64,000 nt of DNA, from contig NZ_JAGINP010000022.1 of NCBI RefSeq assembly GCF_017876155.1, positions 1-64,000 of the forward strand, read 5' to 3'. Shown piece after piece: positions 44,256-53,223 of this stretch (the stretch's first letter is position 1; the number at the start of each line of letters is the position of its first letter). Under the pieces are notes generated by a model. The model worked only from the letters and a program-made list of their open reading frames with translations, did no database searches and had not been told where the DNA came from. The translations under genes and the position numbers were made by a program. The stretch comes from Azospirillum rugosum (lineage in GTDB: Bacteria; Pseudomonadota; Alphaproteobacteria; Azospirillales; Azospirillaceae).

Positions 44256-46289
44256 ATGAAGTCCATATTCTATGAATTTCGTAAGATCATCACCTTTGCA
44301 TTGTGCGCGACCGCCGTTTGTTTATCGCTTCCCGCATACGCAGCGGACATAACATGGAAATATCAACTTTTTGAGCGCGAATTTTTTGACGAAGACATAC
44401 GCGTCGTGTTGGGCCGCATCCTGCAGGAAAACGACACGCAGGTGAGCTTCCGCCCCGGTGTGGACGGCCGGGTCAGCTTCAACTTCCGCAACATGCCGCT
44501 CCAGGCGGCGTTCAACAAGATCGTCCAGGAAAACAACCTCGAATACACGTACGACGAGACCACCCGGACCGTCACCCTGTCGGCGTCGCTGCCGGGCCGG
44601 CTGATCACGCTGGCCCACGCCACGGCGTCGCAGTTCCAGAGCGCGAAGGCCCGGCTGGGCCTGCGCGGCGACATTGTCGTCGACGACGTCAACGGCATCG
44701 CCCTGTTGCGCGGCACGCCCGAGCAGGTCTCCCGCCTGGAGGAGCTGGCGCAGCAGCTGGACCGCGCCGAACAGGCGCGCAACGCCGAGTTGGACAAGCG
44801 CCTGCAGACCGACACCGCCCGCGGGACCGAGGACGCGCAGCGCCGGGCCGCCGACGCCGAGGCGCGGGAGCGCGAGGAGCGCGCCCAGGCGCGCGCGCGC
44901 CTGCGTCAGGAGGTGTTGAGCACGCAGACCAAGGTCATCACCGTCCGCTACGCCAACGTCGGTCCGACGACGCAGATCTTCCAAGGGCAGACGGTGACCA
45001 TCCCGGGCCTGGACGACACGCTGCGCACGCTGCTGGGCATCAACGAGACGAAGGGCGGAGCGGCGAGCGCCGCCAACGCCGCCGCCGCCGCCGCGGAGGC
45101 GGCCGCCAAGTCGGCCAGCGCCGCCGGCCTCAGCAGCCAGGACGTCGAGGAACTCGCCCGCATCCGCCGCGAACTCGGCCTGGTGCCGCCGGTCATCTCG
45201 ATCGACCCGCGCTCCAACGCCGTCATCGTGCGCGGATCGCCGACGGCCATCGCGGACGTGGAGCAGCTGATCGCGCGGCTTGACCGCCCATTGCCGCTGG
45301 TGGAGATCGAGGTGATGATCGTCCGCGCCCGCCGCGGCGTCGCGGAGGAACTGGGCATCCGCTGGGGCGGGGCCGCCCTGCTGACCTCCAAGGGCGATTC
45401 CTACGGGTCGGCCTTCTCCACCGGCATCGACCAGAAGAACCTGGTCGCGCCGACCAACGCGACGCAGCAGCAGGTTCCCTCGCAGATCACCAGCCAGACG
45501 GGGGCGGGCGGGACGTCGACGCAGATCAACAACACGTCCTTCGTCTCCACCCCCGTCCAGCCGCTGAACCCGCTGACCCTGCTGCCGACCACGCTCGGCG
45601 GCTCCCTGGCCAGCTTCGTGTTCCGCGGCAGCGACGTCGCCCTGCAGGCGCAGATCAACGCGCTGTCGCAGGCGCAGAAGCTGCAGACCATCGCCGCACC
45701 GCGCGTCACCACGCTGAACAACCTGAACGCCAAGATCACCAACGACCGCACCCAGTACCTGGCGATCCCCCCCGCCCCGAACGCGCCCGGCGGCTTCCAG
45801 GAGGTCAAGGCCGGCCTGATCCTGAACATCACGCCGTCGCTGATCGGCCAGGAGGACAACGCCGAGCAGGGACAGATCCGGCTGAACATCAACGCGTCGG
45901 ACAAGGACATCACCCTGGCCCAGGGCCGCCCCACGCTGACCGGCAACGAGGTGCAGACCCAGGTCATCATCCGCAACGGCGCGACCTTCGTCATGGGCGG
46001 CCTGATGAACGACACCCGCATCGAAGGCAAGGACTCCGTGCCGCTGCTGTCGGACATCCCGCTCCTGGGCGAGCTGTTCAAGTCGCGCAATTCGGTGTCG
46101 GACCTGGAAGAGACGATCTTCTTCATCACGCCCCGGATCGTGCAGCCGAACAGCGAGTTCGCCCAGGACATCGCGCAGCACCGCTACCTGGACGGCCAGC
46201 GCGCGAGGCTGGCCGAGATGCGGCAGGACGTGCAGTCCAGAAGCCAGCTCATCGACCTGAACCCGTCCTTCATCGAAGAGGACGAGTGA
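44256..46289 (+). CDS. Outer-membrane secretin of the type IV pilus locus (PilQ/MshL-like)
   Basis: 677 residues. A signal peptide (about 1-30, cleavage near AYA) precedes a short N-terminal STN/N0-like domain (FFDEDIRVVLGRILQENDTQVSF). A charged Arg/Glu/Ala-rich helical insertion (about 165-225) and an Ala-run linker (AAAAAAEAAAKSASAAG) follow. An N1-type domain (VISIDPRSNAVIVRGSPTAIADVEQLIARLD) leads to the C-terminal secretin barrel with VIIRNGATFVMGGLMNDTRIEGKDSVPLLSDIPLLGELFKS. It forms the outer-membrane gate for the fibre. ATG 44226 is an alternative start. The long charged insertion is unusual for the family. Confidence 0.9.
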   Translation: MKSIFYEFRKIITFALCATAVCLSLPAYAADITWKYQLFEREFFDEDIRVVLGRILQENDTQVSFRPGVDGRVSFNFRNMPLQAAFNKIVQENNLEYTYDETTRTVTLSASLPGRLITLAHATASQFQSAKARLGLRGDIVVDDVNGIALLRGTPEQVSRLEELAQQLDRAEQARNAELDKRLQTDTARGTEDAQRRAADAEAREREERAQARARLRQEVLSTQTKVITVRYANVGPTTQIFQGQTVTIPGLDDTLRTLLGINETKGGAASAANAAAAAAEAAAKSASAAGLSSQDVEELARIRRELGLVPPVISIDPRSNAVIVRGSPTAIADVEQLIARLDRPLPLVEIEVMIVRARRGVAEELGIRWGGAALLTSKGDSYGSAFSTGIDQKNLVAPTNATQQQVPSQITSQTGAGGTSTQINNTSFVSTPVQPLNPLTLLPTTLGGSLASFVFRGSDVALQAQINALSQAQKLQTIAAPRVTTLNNLNAKITNDRTQYLAIPPAPNAPGGFQEVKAGLILNITPSLIGQEDNAEQGQIRLNINASDKDITLAQGRPTLTGNEVQTQVIIRNGATFVMGGLMNDTRIEGKDSVPLLSDIPLLGELFKSRNSVSDLEETIFFITPRIVQPNSEFAQDIAQHRYLDGQRARLAEMRQDVQSRSQLIDLNPSFIEEDE

Positions 46290-46307
46290 AGCGGAAGGGG
46301 CACGGCC

Positions 46308-46775
46308 ATGCTGCGCATCATCACCTCGATCAACGTCCTGGTGGGCATCCTCGCCCTGGCCGCCGCCGTCCTGGCACCGCCGCTGCTGGACCTCCTGATG
46401 GCCGGGGCCGCGCGGGCCGGCGCGGAGAAGCAGGTGCTGCTGATCGCGGACGCCGAAAGGCGGATGTTCGGGAACCGCGAACGCTTCGTCATCTTCAGTT
46501 CGCTGCCGCAGAGCACCGCCGATGCGGCGAACCAGCTCGGCGTCACGATCGCCCAGGGGGACTTCGTCTTCGACGCCTACAGCGACCCGCGCAACGCGCT
46601 GGTCATCCGCGCCTTCACGGCCCCCGCCGCGCTCAACCGCGGCACGCTGCCCCCGATGCTGTTCCGCTACACGATCCGCGAGGCCGGCGGCACAGGCTCC
46701 GGCGAGTGGGTGCGCCTGTCCGACAAGGCGCACGGGCTTCTCGGCCTTCCCGACACGCTTGCCGCCCTGTTCTGA
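46308..46775 (+). CDS. Single-pass membrane protein of the pilus locus, unknown function
   Basis: 155 residues. A hydrophobic segment (about 9-32) begins almost at the N-terminus and is followed by a soluble domain starting AEKQVLLIADAERRMFGNRERFVIFSS. The layout (N-terminal helix, then an aromatic-rich head) recalls a pilin without a type III leader: no Gly-Phe-Thr-x-x-Glu cleavage motif is present. GGAAGGGG lies about 7 nt upstream of the ATG. Position between secretin and lipoprotein implies an assembly role. No family recognised. Confidence 0.75.
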   Translation: MLRIITSINVLVGILALAAAVLAPPLLDLLMAGAARAGAEKQVLLIADAERRMFGNRERFVIFSSLPQSTADAANQLGVTIAQGDFVFDAYSDPRNALVIRAFTAPAALNRGTLPPMLFRYTIREAGGTGSGEWVRLSDKAHGLLGLPDTLAALF

Positions 46776-46791
46776 CTGGAGACTCCGACCG

Positions 46792-47496
46792 ATGAGGCCC
46801 GTCCCCCTCGCCGCCCTCGCCGCCGCCTACGTGCTGACCGCCCCCGTGCTGACCGCTTGCGTGCAGACCACGGGGACCGGCACGGGCACGGCGGCCATGG
46901 GCACGGCGGCCGTGGTGACGCCAGCGGCCGACGCCGGATCCGCCGTCGCGCTCCGCCCGCCGGGCACCCCCGCCCGCCCGGCGGTCGCCCTGGCCCCGCC
47001 GCAATGGCGTGTGGGCGACACGTGGCAGTACAGCGACGGCTACGGCATGCGCGTGACGGAGGTCAACGGCCCCGCCGCGCGCTTCCAGCGCACCGACGCG
47101 CCCGGCCAGTGGTACATCGCGCGCGGGCCGTTCCGCGAGCAGCTGCAGTCGCGCAACGCCCTGCGCCAGGTCGTCTTCCAGTCCGAGGACCCGCAGCGCC
47201 TCTACACCGTCCCGCCCGGCGAGCCCGTGGTCTTCCGGCGCGAGTACATGCGCAACGGCGTGCTGGTCCGGCACCGCACGTCGTGGACGGTCGAAGGAAC
47301 CGAGACGATCACCGTTCCCGCGGGCACCTTCGACGCCGTCATCCTGGTGATGCGCACGCGCAGCACGACCGGCAACTGGACCGCCTACGAGCGCTGGTGG
47401 TACGCGCCGGCGGTCCGCAACTACGTGCGCATGGAATTCAAGTACGGCGAGGCGCCCGACAACGCGCGCGTGCTCACCGCCTACAGCCTCAAATGA
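46792..47496 (+). CDS. Lipoprotein of the pilus locus
   Basis: 234 residues. The N-terminal signal ends in a lipobox VLTAC (Cys23), followed by a low-complexity Gly/Thr/Ala stretch. The C-terminal ~150 residues form a beta-rich domain (WRVGDTWQYSDGYGMRVTEV ... TETITVPAGTFDAVILVMR ... RWWYAPAVRNYVRMEFKYG). It resembles DUF3108-like periplasmic domains. In other pilus systems a lipoprotein acts as pilotin or stabiliser of the secretin; that role is inferred from position. The start at 46792 is 17 bp after the previous gene. Confidence 0.75.
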   Translation: MRPVPLAALAAAYVLTAPVLTACVQTTGTGTGTAAMGTAAVVTPAADAGSAVALRPPGTPARPAVALAPPQWRVGDTWQYSDGYGMRVTEVNGPAARFQRTDAPGQWYIARGPFREQLQSRNALRQVVFQSEDPQRLYTVPPGEPVVFRREYMRNGVLVRHRTSWTVEGTETITVPAGTFDAVILVMRTRSTTGNWTAYERWWYAPAVRNYVRMEFKYGEAPDNARVLTAYSLK

Positions 47497-47572
47497 CTAC
47501 GCCCACACATGACCGGCGCCCACAGATGACAGCCGCCCGGCGACACCGGTGCCGAAGCAAGGAGCAGCATCC

Positions 47573-48193
47573 ATGAACGCCAGCGCGAAGACGCAAAAGG
47601 GCTTCACGCTCGTCGAGCTGATGGTCGTCGTGGCGATCATCGGCATCCTCGCCTCCATCGGCATCCCCCAGCTTACCCGCTTCGTCCGGCAGGCCGAGAC
47701 GAGCGAGCCGGCGGAGCGCATGGCCGACATCGCCCGCAGCGTGCAGGGCTACGTCGACGCCAACCCGACCATCGCCGCCGACACGCTGGCCGGCCAGGTC
47801 AACAACAAGCAGGCGATCAACGGCTGCACCACCAACTGCGTGGACACGGTCATCCCGACCGTGTCCATCCCGACGAACAGCCGCTGGCGCTACGTCGTCG
47901 GCGTCTCGGCCAACGCCACCTCGCGCGCGCTGGGCGTCTGCATCGTGGCACAGCGCTGCTCCGCGGCCGTCACCTCGGGCATCTGCAGCGCCTACGACCC
48001 CGGCGGCGTCCTGTTCTCCAACCGCGACACCAGCACGGAGATCGCCGCCGGGGCCACCGGATGGGACGGCCCCTACAACCGCATCAGCTTCATCTCCGGC
48101 AACGCGACGATGGCGCTGCTGGCCGCGGGCGCCTGCCCCGCCGTCACGATGAGCGCGGCGGCCGCATCGGCCCCGTCCGCCATCGCGCCCTGA
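47573..48193 (+). CDS. Type IV pilin (probable major subunit)
   Basis: 206 residues. A 10-residue leader ending in Gly (NASAKTQKG) is followed by FTLVELMVVVAIIGILASIG, the canonical N-terminal helix with Glu5 of the mature protein. The head domain holds at least six cysteines, enough for disulfide loops. AAGGAG lies 8 nt upstream of ATG 47573. It is the most complete pilin in the locus and precedes the kinase gene by 8 bp, so the call as major pilin rests on position and quality of the ribosome site. Confidence 0.88.
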   Translation: MNASAKTQKGFTLVELMVVVAIIGILASIGIPQLTRFVRQAETSEPAERMADIARSVQGYVDANPTIAADTLAGQVNNKQAINGCTTNCVDTVIPTVSIPTNSRWRYVVGVSANATSRALGVCIVAQRCSAAVTSGICSAYDPGGVLFSNRDTSTEIAAGATGWDGPYNRISFISGNATMALLAAGACPAVTMSAAAASAPSAIAP

Positions 48194-48201
48194 GGCCGCC
48201 C

Positions 48202-49839
48202 ATGACGCATCCCCCCTTTTTCACCTCCGCACCGGCAGACGGGCCCGTGCTGGTGTCGGGCTCCGCCCGCTTCCGGGATTGGCGCTGGCTCGGCGAGGGG
48301 GGGACCTCGACCGTCTACAAGGCTTACGACGACGCGCTCGGCTACGACGTCGCCATAAAGGTGCTGCGCGCGGACAGGCTGTCGGACCCGGAGCAGCGCC
48401 GGATGCTGCTGCCTAGCCTGTCCGCCGAGGTGGTGATCTCCCGACGCCTCCGCCACCCGAACATCTGCTCCGTCCACGACCTATACGAAGGGGAGAAAGG
48501 GGTTGGCGTGGTCATGGACATCGTGGAGGGAAGCGAACTGCGCGACTGGATGAAGTCAAACGCCAACGCCCTGCTCGACACCGCGCCGCAGCGGCTGGAC
48601 CTGCTGCGCACGCTCACCCAAACGCTGGCGGTGGCGCACCGGGAGATCGTGCACCGCGACCTGAAGCCGGAGAACGTCGTCCTGCGGAACGACAACGTCC
48701 GCGAGCCGGTGATCATGGACTTCGGCTTTGCTCTGCTGGGCAAGGCATCCGCCGACAGCATGGTGTGGCTGTCCTTCCGCTACGCGGCGCCCGAACAGTA
48801 TCTCGCCCCGCAGGCGGTGGACCGCCGGGCCGACCTGTGGGCGCTGGGCGTGATGGCCTACGAGCTGTTCGCGGGAGAGGTGCCGCCCAACTCCCTGAAG
48901 GACGTCAAGCAGACCGGCCGGGTGCCGCGCATCCCCATCGACGAGATCGAACCACCGAGCCGGCGCAACGCCGCGGTGCCGCCGGCGCTCGACCGCATCA
49001 TCCTCCGGCTGATGGAGTACGAGCCGGACCGGCGCTTCCAGACCGCGGGCGAGGTGCTCGCCGCGCTCGACACGGTGCGGCTGGTCGAAAAGGGCTGGGT
49101 TGGACAGGGCGCGCGGACGGACGGCCGCCGGTCGCGCGCCATCCGCGTGGAAGGCGGCGACTACAACGTCGGTTCCAACGCCGGGAGCAAGGCGCGAAAG
49201 AACGAGGGGACTGGACGCCGCGTGCGCGTCACACCCTTCCTGATTGACCCCTACCCGGTCACCCACGCGGATTACGAGGCCTTCGCGAAGACGACCGGCC
49301 ACGCCCTGCCCCCCTTGCCCCACCGCAACACCGGAAACTTCGCCAGCCATCCCGTGGTCGGGATCACCCACGCCGAGGCGACGGCCTACGCCCGCTGGGC
49401 CGGGGGGTTCCTGCCGACCGAGGTGCAATGGGAATGCGCCGCGCGCGGTGGCGTGCCGCTGGTGGAGTATCCCTGGGGCTCCGACCCGCCGGGACCGGCC
49501 GTCGCGAACATCGATGGCGCCGCGCGGAACACCACGCCCGTAGGATCCTTCCCGTTGGGGATGAACCCGCTGGGCATCGGCGATTTGTGTGGCAACGTTT
49601 GGGAATGGTGCCGGGACATCTACGATCCAGATTTCCTCCGCGCCATCCCGAAGGATGTCGTGGACCCGGTCAACGACGGGCCGGTTGGACCGCGGGTGCT
49701 GCGCGGCGGCAGTTTCGAAAGCCTTTCCGTGCAGGGCCGCTGCGCCTTCCGCAACTGGGCGGCTCCGGACGAGCGGCGCTGGGACTTCGGGTTCCGCGTG
49801 GCCTATGCCGCGGACGACGATGGGAACCCGACGGCATGA
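48202..49839 (+). CDS. Ser/Thr protein kinase with C-terminal FGE-sulfatase (SUMF1-like) domain
   Basis: 545 residues. The eukaryote-like kinase (24-293) has G-loop GEGGTSTV (31-38), Lys53, catalytic loop HRDLKPEN (151-158), DFG (173-175) and APE (196-198), so it should be active. The FGE-sulfatase domain (about 315-536) has GGDYNVGS, LPTEVQWECAARGG, LCGNVWEWC, RGGSF and FGFRVAY. The paired active-site cysteines of true formylglycine-generating enzymes are not both present: after RGGSF only Cys514 remains. The domain is therefore probably a C-type-lectin-like binding module. No membrane segment. The stop overlaps the FHA-ATPase start (ATGA). Confidence 0.93.
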   Translation: MTHPPFFTSAPADGPVLVSGSARFRDWRWLGEGGTSTVYKAYDDALGYDVAIKVLRADRLSDPEQRRMLLPSLSAEVVISRRLRHPNICSVHDLYEGEKGVGVVMDIVEGSELRDWMKSNANALLDTAPQRLDLLRTLTQTLAVAHREIVHRDLKPENVVLRNDNVREPVIMDFGFALLGKASADSMVWLSFRYAAPEQYLAPQAVDRRADLWALGVMAYELFAGEVPPNSLKDVKQTGRVPRIPIDEIEPPSRRNAAVPPALDRIILRLMEYEPDRRFQTAGEVLAALDTVRLVEKGWVGQGARTDGRRSRAIRVEGGDYNVGSNAGSKARKNEGTGRRVRVTPFLIDPYPVTHADYEAFAKTTGHALPPLPHRNTGNFASHPVVGITHAEATAYARWAGGFLPTEVQWECAARGGVPLVEYPWGSDPPGPAVANIDGAARNTTPVGSFPLGMNPLGIGDLCGNVWEWCRDIYDPDFLRAIPKDVVDPVNDGPVGPRVLRGGSFESLSVQGRCAFRNWAAPDERRWDFGFRVAYAADDDGNPTA

Positions 49840-52160
49840 CGACCGAAGCGCCGAACCCGGTTCCTGCCCAGGCGCGCCCCGCCATCCGCATCCTCATGCG
49901 CCTGCCCCGCGGGGAGGAGGAGACGATCGACCTCGGCGGCGAGTCCGAACGCTATGTGGTCGGACGTTCCGACGCGAACGCCACGCTGGTCGACGTTGCG
50001 GTTCCCGACAGGCACGTGTCGCGCCGCCATTGCGTCGTGGCCTGGAACGGCGAGCAGGGGGCCTGGACGCTGGCGGACCTGAACAGCGCCAACGGAACCA
50101 GCCTGGACGACACCCCCGTGGGCGACCGGCCGGTGGTGCTAGCCGACGGCGCCCGCGTGAAGCTCGGCGCCACGCAGCTGACCTTCATCTTCCACGCCGC
50201 CGGTTCCGGCGAGACCTGGACGGCTCCGCCAACGGTGGACACCGAGCCTATCCCGCCGGACGGTGCGCTCGCGGCGGAGCCTTTTCTCGGAAGCGGAAGC
50301 CGGGATCTTCGCATCGGCCGGCACCTTCCCGACGCGGCCCTCCTCGACCGGCCGCAACCGGGTGTAGACCGGATGACCACGGAGCCCGTCCCGCCGGCCG
50401 ACGCCGCCGTGGAGCGGCGCAGCACGGCAACGCCTCCGAACCCGGACATCGCGCTGGGCAGCGTCGCCCGCCAGCTGGTGGACGTCGGCTTGCTGACCCA
50501 GGCCCGCGCGCTGTCCCTGTCGCAGGGGGCGCGGGATTCCGGGATCACCTTCTTCCGCGCGGTGGCCGAGGATCCCCAGGCCCGGTTCATCGACGACATC
50601 TACCGGCTGGTCGCCTTCACCCACGGGCTGATGCTGATCGAGTCGGAAAGGGAGCTGATCGCCAAGGCCAGGGCGACGCCCTGGCTGTCCTTCGCGCAGG
50701 CGGAACGCCGCGGGGCGGTGCTGCTGGAGGCGGAGGACGGCAAGCCCTGCTACGCCACCATCGATCCCTTCGACCTCGTTTTCCAGGATTGGGTCGAGCG
50801 CTGTTCGGGCGAGAGCCACGCCCGGAAGCTCGTGATGCCCGCGGTGTTCAAGGCCGCGCTCCGGCGCCTGAAGAACCGGTCCGACGACGACGGCAGCGTG
50901 AACCTGCTGGTCATCGACATGTCCGCGGACGAACAGCAGCGGCTCGCCATCGAGATCGAGCGGGGCGACATCCCGCAGATCGTCGACTACCACATCCAGA
51001 AGGCCGCCATGAACGGGGCGTCCGACATCCATGTGGAGCCGCTGGAAGACTGCCTGCTGTTCCGCTTCCGCGTGGACGGCATCCTGCACGAGGAAAGCTC
51101 GCTTCCCATCGCGATGCATCCGGAGCTGTCGTCGCGCATCAAGATCATCTCCGGCATGGACGTTGCGGAAAAGCGCCGCCCGCAGGACGGCCGCATCGGC
51201 ACCCTGATCCAGGGCCGCCCGATCGACGTGCGCGTGTCGTCCTACCCCACCATCTACGGCGAGAAGCTGGTGCTGCGCCTGCTGGACAAGAACGCGCTCC
51301 GCCCGTCGCCGGAACATCTGGGCATGATGCCGCGCGACCTGCGCCTGCTGTACGAGAAGCTGAACGCGCCCTTCGGACTGTGCATGATCAGCGGCCCCAC
51401 GGGGTCCGGCAAGACGACCACGCTCTATTCCTGCCTGGGCAGCATCGACCGGAAGGCCAGGAACGTCCTGACGGTGGAGGACCCGGTGGAATACCGGCTG
51501 AAAGGCGTCCACCAGATGCAGGTCAACGAACGCATCGGCCTGACCTTCGCGTCCGGCCTGCGCACCATCCTGCGTCAGGACCCCGACGTGATCATGGTGG
51601 GCGAGTGCCGCGACACGGAGACGGCGGCCATGGCGATCCAGGCTTCCCTGACCGGCCACATCGTCTTCTCCACCATCCACACCAACGACGCGGTCGGCGT
51701 GGTCACCCGCCTGCTGGACATGGACATCGACCGCTTCCTGGTCGCCAACGCGCTGACGCTGGCCATCGCCCAGCGCCTCGTGCGCACCGTCTGCCCGCAT
51801 TGCGAGGCCCGGGTGCCGGGGACCAAGGTGCGCCGCCAGCTGATGGACGACGGCATCTGCGACCAACGGCTGGCGAGCCTCGGAATCGAGATCGGCGACG
51901 ACGCCAGCTATGCCCAGGGCATGGGCTGCGTGCAGTGCCGCAACACCGGCTATCTCGGCCGGCACGCCGTGTTCGAGGTGTTCGAAATGACGAACGCCGC
52001 CCGCTCCATGATCATGGCGCCCAACTTCAACGCCGACGAATTGCGGCGCGCGGCGCGCGACGCCGGCATGACGACGCTGATCAGCCACGGGCTGCATCAG
52101 ATCGAGGCCGGCCTCACCACGCACGCGGAGGTCCTCCGCGTCCTGGGCGAAACCTACTGA
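49836..52160 (+). CDS. Pilus assembly ATPase (PilB/GspE family) with N-terminal FHA domain
   Basis: 774 residues. An FHA domain (about 20-118) carries the phosphothreonine-binding set Arg44, Ser62, His65 and Asn86-Gly87. A linker leads to an N-terminal GspE-like region (205-380), then the secretion ATPase: Walker A GPTGSGKT (520-527), Walker B DVIMVGE (584-590), HTND box (FSTIHTNDAV), and zinc tetracysteine C653/C656/C698/C701. It powers pilin polymerisation at the inner membrane. Starting 4 bp inside the kinase gene, it is the obvious candidate to be controlled by that kinase. Usual PilB proteins are ~570 residues and lack FHA. Confidence 0.95.
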   Translation: MTTEAPNPVPAQARPAIRILMRLPRGEEETIDLGGESERYVVGRSDANATLVDVAVPDRHVSRRHCVVAWNGEQGAWTLADLNSANGTSLDDTPVGDRPVVLADGARVKLGATQLTFIFHAAGSGETWTAPPTVDTEPIPPDGALAAEPFLGSGSRDLRIGRHLPDAALLDRPQPGVDRMTTEPVPPADAAVERRSTATPPNPDIALGSVARQLVDVGLLTQARALSLSQGARDSGITFFRAVAEDPQARFIDDIYRLVAFTHGLMLIESERELIAKARATPWLSFAQAERRGAVLLEAEDGKPCYATIDPFDLVFQDWVERCSGESHARKLVMPAVFKAALRRLKNRSDDDGSVNLLVIDMSADEQQRLAIEIERGDIPQIVDYHIQKAAMNGASDIHVEPLEDCLLFRFRVDGILHEESSLPIAMHPELSSRIKIISGMDVAEKRRPQDGRIGTLIQGRPIDVRVSSYPTIYGEKLVLRLLDKNALRPSPEHLGMMPRDLRLLYEKLNAPFGLCMISGPTGSGKTTTLYSCLGSIDRKARNVLTVEDPVEYRLKGVHQMQVNERIGLTFASGLRTILRQDPDVIMVGECRDTETAAMAIQASLTGHIVFSTIHTNDAVGVVTRLLDMDIDRFLVANALTLAIAQRLVRTVCPHCEARVPGTKVRRQLMDDGICDQRLASLGIEIGDDASYAQGMGCVQCRNTGYLGRHAVFEVFEMTNAARSMIMAPNFNADELRRAARDAGMTTLISHGLHQIEAGLTTHAEVLRVLGETY

Positions 52161-52179
52161 CGGGGAAGGAGCGAAGCGC

Positions 52180-53223
52180 ATGGCCGGCGTCAGCGCCCTC
52201 CACACGCTGATCTTCACGCAGCAGTTCGCGGCGATGATCCGCAGCAACCTGCCGCTGGTGGACGTCATGGCCAACCTGGCGGAGGAGACCCCGCAGCGCC
52301 GTCTGCGCGAAGCCATCGAGGACGTGAGCGAGGATGTCGTCCGCGGCGTCGACCTGGGCACCGCCCTGGCCGCCCATCCGCACATCTTCGACGACGTCTA
52401 CGTCACCGTCGTGCGCGCCGGCCTGGAGTCCGGCCGGCTGGGCGGAGCGCTGCTGCAGATCGCCCAATACCAGAAGGTGATGCACGAGACAGGGCGCAAG
52501 CTGAAGGCGGCGCTGACCTACCCGCTGTTCGTCGTCTTCGCCTTCTTCGGCATCTTCAACGCCATGGCCTTCTTCATCCTTCCGCGGTTCGAGCAGATCT
52601 ACAGGAATTTCCACCGCACCCTGCCCGTTCCGACGCAGTGGCTGCTGAACATCAAGGGATACTGGACCGAATACTGGTACCTGATCGTCGGCGGCGCGGT
52701 GGCCCTGCTGGTCAGCTTCGCCACATGGGTGTCCACCGCGGACGGCCGGGCGGTCTGGGACGAGATGAAGCTGAAGCTTCCCATCATCGGGCCGCTGTGG
52801 CGCATGAGCGCGCTGGCGCGCTTCCTGCGCACCCTGGCGGTGCAGGTGGAGAACGACGTCCCGGTCCTGGAGGCCCTGCGGCTGGCCGCCGACAGCGCCG
52901 GCAACGTCTATGTGTGCGAACTCCTGTACGAGATCGCCGACGACGTGGAGCGCGGGTTCGGGCTGGCGGATTCCTTCCGGTCGCACCGGATCTTCCACGG
53001 CATCGTCCTGCAGATGATCGCGTCGGGCGAGGAGGCGGGCATCCTGGACGAGCTGCTGACGTCCAGCGCGGATTACTTCGACAGCCTCGTGCAGGACAGG
53101 CTGGACCGCATCACCAGCCTGATCAACCCGATCCTGACCGTGGTCATCGGGCTGGCGGTGGCCGCCATGATGATCGCCAGCTTCCTGCCGGTGTTCGAAC
53201 TGGGATCGATGGCCTTGCAATGA
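52180..53223 (+). CDS. Inner-membrane platform protein (PilC/GspF family)
   Basis: 347 residues with two T2SF repeats (about 15-135 and 205-330) and three membrane segments (about 108-130, 157-180, 318-340). The repeats share AGLESGRLGGALLQIA and IASGEEAGILDELLTSSADYF. It anchors the assembly ATPase. AAGGAG lies 9 nt upstream of the ATG. Its stop overlaps the next prepilin gene (ATGA). It is slightly shorter than typical PilC (~400). Confidence 0.93.
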   Translation: MAGVSALHTLIFTQQFAAMIRSNLPLVDVMANLAEETPQRRLREAIEDVSEDVVRGVDLGTALAAHPHIFDDVYVTVVRAGLESGRLGGALLQIAQYQKVMHETGRKLKAALTYPLFVVFAFFGIFNAMAFFILPRFEQIYRNFHRTLPVPTQWLLNIKGYWTEYWYLIVGGAVALLVSFATWVSTADGRAVWDEMKLKLPIIGPLWRMSALARFLRTLAVQVENDVPVLEALRLAADSAGNVYVCELLYEIADDVERGFGLADSFRSHRIFHGIVLQMIASGEEAGILDELLTSSADYFDSLVQDRLDRITSLINPILTVVIGLAVAAMMIASFLPVFELGSMALQ

